Shown here one piece after another: positions 1-5,944 of a stretch of 5,944 nt of DNA. How positions within the stretch are numbered: position 1 is the first letter of the stretch; every line of letters begins with the position of its first letter. The notes below the pieces were generated by a model. It saw only the letters and a program-made list of their open reading frames with translations. It was not told the origin of the DNA and searched no databases. Made by a program: the position numbers and the translations under genes. Source of the stretch: Anaerolineales bacterium UBA2029 (lineage in GTDB: Bacteria; Chloroflexota; Anaerolineae; Aggregatilineales; Aggregatilineaceae); contig DDBP01000320.1 of the NCBI GenBank assembly GCA_002332795.1, positions 3,792-9,735 of the forward strand. The letters run 5' to 3'.

Positions 1-1
1 C

Positions 2-43
2 CGCCGTGCCCTGGTCGCCGCCCAGGGCCGCATCGTGAAGTGA
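2..43 (+). CDS. 3' end of an unidentified upstream gene (partial)
   Basis: Only the last 13 codons and a TGA stop are visible, reading RRALVAAQGRIVK. Of the three forward frames this one gives an ordinary protein C-terminus and ends just ahead of the biotin carboxylase gene, with 37 nt between its stop and the ATG at 81. The short gap suggests one transcription unit with accC. An acyl-CoA carboxylase carboxyltransferase would be a natural neighbour, but the residues seen do not match the usual end of that family closely enough to name it. The other forward frames also stay open for most of this short stretch, so the call rests mainly on position and composition. Confidence 0.45.
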   Translation, partial: RRALVAAQGRIVK

Positions 44-67
44 GGCGGCAGATTACGGCCTGTTGGC

Positions 68-71
68 GGAG
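68..71 (+). promoter_or_regulatory. Shine-Dalgarno GGAG that favours the ATG at 81
   Basis: GGAG lies 9 nt before the ATG at 81 and only 3 nt before the ATG at 75. The upstream TTG at 63 has no purine-rich box at a workable distance. Spacing therefore favours 81, with 75 as the second choice. Confidence 0.5.
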
Positions 72-80
72 CAGATGACC

Positions 81-1580
<1,500 letters not shown>

Positions 1581-1588
1581 GGGGTAGT

Positions 1589-1653
1589 GATCAGTTGTCA
1601 GTGATCAGTTGTCAGTGGTCAGTTGTCAGTGGTCAGTTGTCAGTGGTCGGTTG
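1589..1653 (+). repeat. Heptamer tandem array NNTCAGT (14-bp higher-order unit)
   Basis: Nine consecutive 7-nt units read GATCAGT, TGTCAGT, GATCAGT, TGTCAGT, GGTCAGT, TGTCAGT, GGTCAGT, TGTCAGT and GGTCGGT, followed by TG. Alternate units are alike, so the array also reads as a 14-bp repeat in about 4.6 copies. It begins 8 nt after the accC stop codon. Heptanucleotide short tandem repeats of this general kind are known from cyanobacteria (STRR sequences), and I believe similar ones occur in Chloroflexota; whether this sequence belongs to a described family is not something I can check. It is non-coding and contains no recognisable promoter. Confidence 0.9.
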
Positions 1654-1694
1654 GGGACGGTAGGTGTTGAGGGGAAGTTGTCATTTGGGCGCGG

Positions 1695-1729
1695 GGCTGA
1701 CGGCTGACGGCTGAAAGCTAACGGCTCAC
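1695..1729 (+). repeat. Heptamer tandem array GGCTGAC (opposite polarity to the array at 1589)
   Basis: Five 7-nt units read GGCTGAC, GGCTGAC, GGCTGAA, AGCTAAC and GGCTCAC, decaying toward the antiporter start. The core CTGA is the reverse complement of the TCAG core of the array at 1589-1653, so the two face each other across 41 nt (1654-1694). The unit at 1697-1708 can pair with 1618-1629 or 1632-1643 using ten Watson-Crick pairs and two G-U pairs. The spacer between them holds nothing I recognise. The array ends 4 nt before the ribosome binding site of the next gene. Confidence 0.8.
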
Positions 1730-1746
1730 TCACGAGGGGCGGGATC

Positions 1747-2826
1747 ATGGCACGGACTTTCGAACTCAAGAAGCTGGCGAGTCTCAACACCCTGCTGCTG
1801 TTCGGCGTGATCGCGGTGGCGCTGCGCCTCTCCGACGGCGACGACGTAGCGATCTTCGCGGCGTCGGCGCTGGCGATCATCCCGCTGGCCGGGCTGATCG
1901 GTCAGGCGACCGAGGAAATCGCCGCGCGGGTGGGGCCGCAACTCGGCGGGCTGCTCAATGCCACGCTGGGCAACGCGGCAGAACTGATCATCACCATCTT
2001 CGCCCTCAAAGAAGGGTTGCTGGAACTGGTGCGCGCCTCGATCATCGGCTCGGTGCTGGGCAACCTGTTGCTGGTGATGGGCCTGGCGATCTTCCTGGGC
2101 GGGCTGCGACATGGCATTCAGGGTTTCGAGCGGCGGCAGGCGTCCATGAACGCCACCCTGCTGATCCTGGCCTTCATGGCGCTGGCGATTCCCTCGCTCT
2201 TCGATCACACCTTCGTCGAGAATCTCGCCTTCGAGTCCGAATTGCTGCTCAGCGAGGGCATCGCGCTGATCCTGATCGCGCTCTACGCGGCCAATATTGT
2301 CTATTCGCTGCTGCGGGGCGGGGCAGCGGACGAAGCGCACCATCACGAGCCGCAATGGTCTATGCCCACGGCGCTGGGCGTGTTGGCCTTCGCCACGGTG
2401 GGCATCGTGGTCATGTCCGAATTCCTGGTGGGCACGGTCGAGCCGGTCGTCGAGCAACTGGGCTGGAGCGAGCTTTTCGTCGGCGTGATCATCGTGCCAA
2501 TCATCGGCAACGTGGCCGAGCACCTGGTGGCGGTGCAGGTGGCGCTGAAGAACCGCATGGAACTGAGCATGGCCATTGCGCTCGGCTCCAGTCTGCAGAT
2601 CGCGCTGTTCGTCGCGCCGGTGCTGGTGTTCGTCAGTCTGCTGTTCGAGAAAAAACTGATCCTGGCCTTCACTTTGCCAGAGATCATCGCGTTGGCGGCG
2701 GCATCCTATGTGGCAGCGTTGGTGGCCGAAGACGGCGAATCCAACTGGCTGGAAGGGCTGATGCTGCTGGCCGTGTATGTGATCGTGGCGCTGGCGTTCT
2801 TCCTGTTGCCGGAAGCACATGTCTGA
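1747..2826 (+). CDS. Ca2+/H+ antiporter, CAX/ChaA family
   Basis: This inner-membrane exchanger of the Ca2+/cation antiporter superfamily expels calcium in exchange for protons. The 359 aa are strongly hydrophobic with about ten to eleven likely membrane helices, close to bacterial relatives such as YfkE (about 350 aa). The two signature repeats are present: GNAAELI at 75-81 with E79, and GNVAEH at 254-259 with N255 and E258, followed by a GSSLQIALF segment. The inverted halves are joined by a polar loop near 191-205 holding acidic residues and H198-H200, where this family usually has its acidic linker. The start is backed by GAGGGG at 1734-1739, 7 nt upstream. Its stop lies 43 nt before the cyclophilin start codon, so the two probably share a transcript. 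Cation preference (Ca2+ rather than Na+, K+ or Mn2+) is inferred from the family. Confidence 0.93.
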   Translation: MARTFELKKLASLNTLLLFGVIAVALRLSDGDDVAIFAASALAIIPLAGLIGQATEEIAARVGPQLGGLLNATLGNAAELIITIFALKEGLLELVRASIIGSVLGNLLLVMGLAIFLGGLRHGIQGFERRQASMNATLLILAFMALAIPSLFDHTFVENLAFESELLLSEGIALILIALYAANIVYSLLRGGAADEAHHHEPQWSMPTALGVLAFATVGIVVMSEFLVGTVEPVVEQLGWSELFVGVIIVPIIGNVAEHLVAVQVALKNRMELSMAIALGSSLQIALFVAPVLVFVSLLFEKKLILAFTLPEIIALAAASYVAALVAEDGESNWLEGLMLLAVYVIVALAFFLLPEAHV

Positions 2827-2857
2827 GCCACCCCCTCCTGGGTATCCGATTTCTGTC

Positions 2858-2863
2858 AAGGAG
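2858..2863 (+). promoter_or_regulatory. Shine-Dalgarno AAGGAG setting the cyclophilin start
   Basis: A strong AAGGAG sits 6 nt before the ATG at 2870. It supports that codon over the in-frame ATG at 2819, which overlaps the end of the antiporter gene. Starting at 2870 also gives a clean signal peptide, whereas starting at 2819 would place 17 polar, proline-rich residues in front of it. Confidence 0.85.
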
Positions 2864-2869
2864 ATTCCG

Positions 2870-4177
2870 ATGAAACGCATTTCTCGCAGTATGTGGGTGG
2901 CCTGGCTGATGGCGGCGCTGCTGATCGCTTCCGTGCCGGGGTTGCCTGTCGCGGCGCAGACCTCGCAGACGCCGCAGACGCTCTGCGCGGCGGCTACGGC
3001 CAACCTGTCCGAACCGGCCACCCGGCAGTTCGCGCAGGCCGAGCAGGTCTTGCAGCCAGACGTGGACTACTGGGCGGTGCTCTGCACAGACGCCGGCCCG
3101 ATCTACCTCGACCTGTACGAAGACGCCGCGCCGCAGACGGTCAACAACTTCGTCTTCCTGGCGCAGCAGGGCTTCTACAACAACACCACCTTTCATCGCG
3201 TGCTGCCGGGCTTCATGGCGCAGGGCGGCGACCCGACCGGCACCGGCACCGGCGGGCCGGGCTATACCTTCGCCGACGAGACGGACAACGGCCTGGTCTT
3301 CGACACTTACGGCCTGCTGGCGATGGCCAATGCTGGCCCGGATACCAATGGCAGTCAGTTCTTCATCACTACAGTGCCCACGCCCTGGCTGGACGGCAAT
3401 CACACCATCTTCGGCAAGGTCTATGAGGGAATCGAGCGGGTGGAACTGCTGACGCCGCGCGATCCAGAACAGATGCCGGATTACGAGGGCGCGGCCCTGC
3501 AGACCGTGGTGATTGTGGACGACCCGGACAGCGTGCAGGCGACGCCCGACGGCCCGCCCGCCATCGAGCATATTCAGGACGTGCTGGCCCTGACGATGCC
3601 GCTGACGCTCAATGAACTGTTTGTGCTGGACGGGGCGCTCTCGCACGTCTACGATGCGGCGGCGGAGGCGGCCTACTGGGAATCGCAGGGCGCAGGCCTG
3701 GGCGCGGCGCTGGAAACGTACCTCGCCGAGCGCGGCTTCGAAGGGGCGGCGACAGTGTACTTCGCCCTGGAGGAATGCCCACAGAGCACGGCAGAGCTGC
3801 CGATCTGGGAAATTGGCCTGCGGGTGCTGGCCTTCGGCGATCAGGAAACGGCACAGGCGATCGTCTTTGACGACGAGCGGGCGGCCCTGCTGGAGGGAGC
3901 GGGCGCGTTCGACGCGCATAGCAATCCGGAAGACATCGGGGGGCGCATTTTCAGCCGCGCGCTGGCCGAAGGCTGTGGCGAGCAGAGCACGGCCTACCGG
4001 CTGGAATTTCCCTATGGGCGTTACATCGTGGTGGCCGAGCTGACGATGGACGATGCCATCATCGGCCCGCAGACCGATCCTTCGTCTACGCAGTTTCTGG
4101 CCTATGTCTTGCAGGACTTGCTGTTCGGCACGGTCGGCGGGACGCTCGATCGGGGCAACGCGGCGGTGACGGAGTAG
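2870..4177 (+). CDS. Secreted cyclophilin-type peptidyl-prolyl cis-trans isomerase with C-terminal extension
   Basis: This exported foldase should catalyse cis-trans isomerisation of Xaa-Pro bonds in proteins outside the cytoplasm. The 435 aa begin with a Sec signal peptide: KR at 2-3, a hydrophobic core at about 8-22, and probable cleavage after VAA at 27-29. There is no lipobox cysteine. The cyclophilin domain spans about 64-216. Its active site is intact: R110 in FHRV, F115, M116 and Q118 in GFMAQGGD, the MANAGP segment, and W173 and H178 in WLDGNHTIFG, with the same spacing as R55, F60, M61, Q63, W121 and H126 of human cyclophilin A. After a Pro/Asp-rich linker (about 217-232), roughly 200 residues match no family I recognise. 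The protein has only four cysteines (C39, C72, C303, C369), which could form two disulfides. It follows the antiporter by 43 nt, probably in one operon. Confidence 0.93.
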   Translation: MKRISRSMWVAWLMAALLIASVPGLPVAAQTSQTPQTLCAAATANLSEPATRQFAQAEQVLQPDVDYWAVLCTDAGPIYLDLYEDAAPQTVNNFVFLAQQGFYNNTTFHRVLPGFMAQGGDPTGTGTGGPGYTFADETDNGLVFDTYGLLAMANAGPDTNGSQFFITTVPTPWLDGNHTIFGKVYEGIERVELLTPRDPEQMPDYEGAALQTVVIVDDPDSVQATPDGPPAIEHIQDVLALTMPLTLNELFVLDGALSHVYDAAAEAAYWESQGAGLGAALETYLAERGFEGAATVYFALEECPQSTAELPIWEIGLRVLAFGDQETAQAIVFDDERAALLEGAGAFDAHSNPEDIGGRIFSRALAEGCGEQSTAYRLEFPYGRYIVVAELTMDDAIIGPQTDPSSTQFLAYVLQDLLFGTVGGTLDRGNAAVTE

Positions 4178-4182
4178 GGGGT

Positions 4183-4210
4183 TGGCAGTTGACAGTGATC
4201 AGTTGGCGGT
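4183..4210 (+). repeat. Short heptamer array NNNCAGT
   Basis: Four 7-nt units read TGGCAGT, TGACAGT, GATCAGT and TGGCGGT. They share the CAGT core and the GATCAGT unit with the array at 1589-1653. The array begins 6 nt after the cyclophilin stop codon, and both arrays follow the same TAGGGGGT string that includes the stop (4175-4182 and 1578-1585). Confidence 0.75.
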
Positions 4211-4255
4211 TGTGCAGAACGGCGCGGCCAGGGCACATCCAGGATGGAGCCGATC

Positions 4256-4290
4256 ACCGAAAACTGAGAACTGAAAACTGATCACTGATC
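4256..4290 (+). repeat. Heptamer array ACTGANN, inverted relative to the array at 4183
   Basis: Five 7-nt units read ACCGAAA, ACTGAGA, ACTGAAA, ACTGATC and ACTGATC. This is the reverse complement of the CAGT heptamer family. The stretch at 4276-4287 is an exact 12-nt inverted copy of 4193-4204, separated by 71 nt. The 45-nt spacer between the arrays (4211-4255) shows no gene or promoter I can recognise. Confidence 0.8.
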
Positions 4291-4345
4291 ACCAGAAGAA
4301 GAAGACCTGCTGGATGACGCTGCGCCGGGGTATGAGGAGACGCGC

Positions 4346-4843
4346 ATGAAGTATCAGACCATCGTCAACGGTCAGACCTTCGACATCGAGATCAACCAGG
4401 ATGGGCGCATTCTGGTCAACGGGGAAGAGCGTGCGATAGACTTCCGCGTGCTGCGCGAGGGCGAACTGTACTCGATCCTGCTGGATCATCGCAGCTACGA
4501 AGCGGTGGTGGACGAGCGCGACAACACTTACTACGTGTTGCTGGTGGGCGACATGTACGAGGTGCAGGTCACCGACGAGCGCAGCCGCCGTCTGGCGAGC
4601 GCCTTCATGGCCTTCGGCGAGGTCAGCGGGGAGGTGTCTGTCCGCGCGCCCATGCCAGGGCTGATCGTGCGCGTGCCGGTGCAGGAGGGCGAGGCCGTGA
4701 CCAAGGGGCAGACGCTCGTGATCCTGGAATCTATGAAGATGGAGAACGAGTTGAAAGCCCCGCGCGACGGCACGGTGCGCCATGTGCACGTCAAGGCGGG
4801 CGACAGCGTCGAGCAGAATAAGGTGCTGGTCACCCTCACGTAG
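4346..4843 (+). CDS. accB: Biotin carboxyl carrier protein of acyl-CoA carboxylase
   Basis: This small cytoplasmic subunit carries the biotin that AccC carboxylates and that a carboxyltransferase then discharges onto acyl-CoA. The 165 aa have two parts. Residues 1 to about 90 are beta-rich and resemble the region that precedes the biotinyl domain in propionyl-CoA carboxylases (YSILLDHRSYEAVV, YVLLVGDMYEVQVTDER). The biotinyl domain spans 97-165, with APMPG at 101-105 and the biotinylation motif ESMKMEN, whose acceptor lysine is K131. The usual Ala/Pro-rich linker of E. coli AccB is nearly absent. The start is supported by GAGGAG at 4334-4339, 6 nt upstream. It is the evident partner of the biotin carboxylase at 81-1580 but is separated from it by two unrelated genes. 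A role in a related biotin enzyme such as a decarboxylase or pyruvate carboxylase subunit is less likely but cannot be excluded. Confidence 0.94.
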   Translation: MKYQTIVNGQTFDIEINQDGRILVNGEERAIDFRVLREGELYSILLDHRSYEAVVDERDNTYYVLLVGDMYEVQVTDERSRRLASAFMAFGEVSGEVSVRAPMPGLIVRVPVQEGEAVTKGQTLVILESMKMENELKAPRDGTVRHVHVKAGDSVEQNKVLVTLT

Positions 4844-4876
4844 GGCAGGCGCGGGGCATATGGCCGCGCAGGACGG

Positions 4877-4882
4877 TATAAT
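4877..4882 (+). promoter_or_regulatory. Candidate -10 box TATAAT upstream of the glycosyltransferase
   Basis: A perfect TATAAT lies in the 128-nt spacer after the carrier-protein gene and predicts a transcript start near 4889. No good -35 hexamer is present at 16-18 nt; the best, GGGGCA at 4853-4858, matches TTGACA at three of six positions. A perfect hexamer is uncommon by chance in such GC-rich DNA. Placement before the next gene supports a real promoter, but the intervening terminator complicates this. Confidence 0.45.
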
Positions 4883-4921
4883 CGGGCGCGTTGTGAGCAG
4901 AGACGCTCCGGCGCGCGGTTT

Positions 4922-4953
4922 CCGGTCGCCCGGAGAGGGTGACCGGCTTTTTT
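4922..4953 (+). terminator. Rho-independent terminator or attenuator hairpin
   Basis: CCGGTCGCCC (4922-4931) pairs with GGGTGACCGG (4937-4946) in a 10-bp stem with one G-U pair and a GGAGA pentaloop. C4947 and six consecutive T (4948-4953) follow. This is a textbook intrinsic terminator on the + strand. It lies 78 nt after the carrier-protein stop and 18 nt before the glycosyltransferase GTG, downstream of the TATAAT box. It may end the accB transcript, attenuate the glycosyltransferase leader, or do both. Confidence 0.85.
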
Positions 4954-4960
4954 GTGAGTC

Positions 4961-4966
4961 AGGAGG
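4961..4966 (+). promoter_or_regulatory. Shine-Dalgarno AGGAGG setting the GTG start at 4972
   Basis: A full AGGAGG lies 5 nt before the GTG at 4972. This is the strongest ribosome binding site in the window and fixes a non-ATG start for the glycosyltransferase. It begins 7 nt after the terminator T-run. Confidence 0.85.
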
Positions 4967-4971
4967 GGGCG

Positions 4972-5944
4972 GTGACGACCCGCCGACGGGTATTCTGGCG
5001 CGTCGTGGACGCGCTATGGCTGGCGGCGCTGGCGATCTACGTGCTGGCGGGCGTGGACAGCGTGCCGTTTCACGGCGACGAGTCCTCGCTGATCGCCATG
5101 AGCCGCGATTATGTCTACCTGGTGCAGCAGCGACAGCTAGAACCGGTGCTTTACGATCCCGCGCCTGCCGACCCGATGGAACAGGAACTACGCCTGATCA
5201 ACGGGACGGTGGGCAAAATGGCGATGGGCCTGGCCTGGGACCTGGCCGGACTGACCGAGGCCGATCTCAACCGGCCCTGGCTGTGGGGTGCGGACTGGGA
5301 CTACAACGTCAGCACGGGACACCTGCCCGGTGAGCGGTTGCTGCGGGCGGCGCGGTTGTCGTCCGCGGTGCTGACGGTGCTCAGCATGATCGCCGTGGCA
5401 GCGTCGGCAGGTCTGCTGGGCGGGCGACCCGCCGCGTGGGCGGCGGCGTTGCTCTATGTGACCGCGCCGGCGGTGCTGCTCAACGGGCGGCGGGCGATGA
5501 TGGAGGGATCGCACCTGGCCTTCAGCACCTGGACGGCGCTGGCGGCGCTGTTGATCCTGCGCGAGCAGGCGCGACGAACCTGGCGCGCACGACGGCTGGC
5601 CTGGCTCTACGCATCGCTGGGCGCGCTGTCCGGCCTGGCCGTGGCGAGCAAGCATCCGGCGGCGATGGTGGTAGCGCTGGCCTTCGCGGGCGTCGCGCTG
5701 CAACCATTGCGCCGTCCGCCGGAGCGGCGGGCCTGGACCGGGCACGCGCTGCGCGTGTTGGGGGCGGGAGCGCTGGCGTTGGTGGTGTTCCTGGCGCTCA
5801 ACCCGGCCTGGTGGTCGGATCCGCTGGGGATGCCGGGGCGCGTGCTGGAGCTGCGCCGCACCCTGCTCGATCAGCAGGTGGCGGGATACGGCGGCTATGA
5901 GAACTGGGGTGAACGGCTGGCGGAACTGGTCACGCAGGCGTTCG
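4972..5944 (+). CDS. GT-C family membrane glycosyltransferase, PMT/ArnT-like (3' truncated by window edge)
   Basis: This integral membrane enzyme probably transfers a sugar from a polyprenyl-phosphate donor to a lipid, glycan or protein on the outer face of the membrane. The frame is open for 324 codons from GTG 4972 to the window end. A first helix (about 8-27) is followed by an external loop with FHGDES, whose acidic pair D36-E37 matches the conserved acidic site in the first loop of GT-C enzymes. A long polar region (about 40-120) precedes RLLRAARLSSAVLTVLSM and then a run of Ala/Leu-rich helices (about 127-148, 150-166, 175-193, 205-225, 228-245, 258-280). GRRAMMEG near 168-175 fits the Arg-acidic motif of the PMT family, and NPAWWSDP opens another external segment. 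Sugar and acceptor cannot be told. It is a separate unit from the acc genes, judged by the terminator before it. Confidence 0.85.
   Translation, partial: MTTRRRVFWRVVDALWLAALAIYVLAGVDSVPFHGDESSLIAMSRDYVYLVQQRQLEPVLYDPAPADPMEQELRLINGTVGKMAMGLAWDLAGLTEADLNRPWLWGADWDYNVSTGHLPGERLLRAARLSSAVLTVLSMIAVAASAGLLGGRPAAWAAALLYVTAPAVLLNGRRAMMEGSHLAFSTWTALAALLILREQARRTWRARRLAWLYASLGALSGLAVASKHPAAMVVALAFAGVALQPLRRPPERRAWTGHALRVLGAGALALVVFLALNPAWWSDPLGMPGRVLELRRTLLDQQVAGYGGYENWGERLAELVTQAF

Noticed and set aside
63..80. TTG at 63 as the accC start
   Set aside because: There is no ribosome binding site at suitable spacing, and the extra residues lie outside the conserved biotin carboxylase N-terminus. It is not fully excluded.
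1589..1653. CRISPR-like array
   Set aside because: The units are contiguous 7/14-mers with no unique spacers, and no cas genes are present.
2819..2869. Upstream in-frame ATG for the cyclophilin at 2819
   Set aside because: It would add 17 residues before the signal peptide and lacks a ribosome binding site. AAGGAG at 2858-2863 points to 2870.
1726..3021. Long open frame of 431 codons on the - strand
   Set aside because: It lies opposite the CAX gene and the start of the cyclophilin gene, is rich in Gln, His and Arg as GC-rich shadow frames are, and has no family resemblance.
2684..3919. 411-codon open frame on the - strand
   Set aside because: It lies antisense to the cyclophilin gene, whose signal peptide and active-site motifs are clear. 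The composition is a shadow pattern.
1747..4177. A new multi-gene system formed by the antiporter and cyclophilin
   Set aside because: Both are common families with intact standard motifs. Adjacency of two genes in one window is not evidence for a joint system.
4189..4194. TTGACA as a -35 box for accB
   Set aside because: No TATAAT-like hexamer follows at 16-18 nt, and the string arises from the heptamer repeat family itself.
4314..4349. Eleven-codon reading frame whose TGA overlaps the accB ATG
   Set aside because: An ATGA overlap can signal translational coupling, but the peptide is Arg-rich with no family and no ribosome binding site.
4782..5333. 183-codon + strand open frame overlapping the end of accB and the glycosyltransferase start
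   Set aside because: It runs through the terminator in a different frame from both neighbours and is Gly/Arg-rich without motifs. The GTG frame at 4972 has a perfect ribosome binding site and membrane-enzyme features.

Overview
The window reads as a GC-rich bacterial chromosome segment in which every gene lies on the + strand. I see six coding regions: the last codons of an unidentified upstream gene, a biotin carboxylase (accC type), a Ca2+/H+ antiporter of the CAX family, a secreted cyclophilin-type peptidyl-prolyl isomerase with an unrecognised C-terminal domain, a biotin carboxyl carrier protein (accB type), and the first 324 codons of a multi-membrane-pass GT-C glycosyltransferase that runs off the right edge. 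The separately encoded biotin carboxylase and short carrier subunit, the exported cyclophilin, the PMT/ArnT-like glycosyltransferase and the heptanucleotide intergenic repeats together suggest a Chloroflexota (Anaerolineae-like) genome. That is an inference from general resemblance; no marker gene settles it.

Layout: 1-43 end of an upstream gene; 81-1580 biotin carboxylase; 1581-1746 a spacer holding two heptamer arrays of opposite polarity; 1747-2826 CAX antiporter; 2870-4177 cyclophilin, 43 nt downstream and probably co-transcribed with the antiporter; 4178-4345 a second spacer with a similar pair of arrays; 4346-4843 biotin carboxyl carrier protein; 4844-4971 a spacer with a TATAAT box followed by a strong intrinsic terminator; 4972 to the end the glycosyltransferase. 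No stretch over 300 bases lacks a gene.

The two biotin-enzyme genes should work together. AccC carboxylates the biotin that is covalently attached to the carrier, and a carboxyltransferase not identifiable here would pass the CO2 to acetyl-CoA or propionyl-CoA. The unusual point is that a calcium antiporter and an exported foldase separate them. The repeat-bearing spacers sit exactly at the two junctions where the acc genes meet the intervening pair, which may mark a past rearrangement or insertion.

I found no RNA gene, CRISPR, transposase, phage gene or obvious new defence or biosynthetic system. The parts most worth a second look are the mirrored heptamer arrays, the promoter-terminator leader ahead of the glycosyltransferase, and the unassigned C-terminal half of the cyclophilin.
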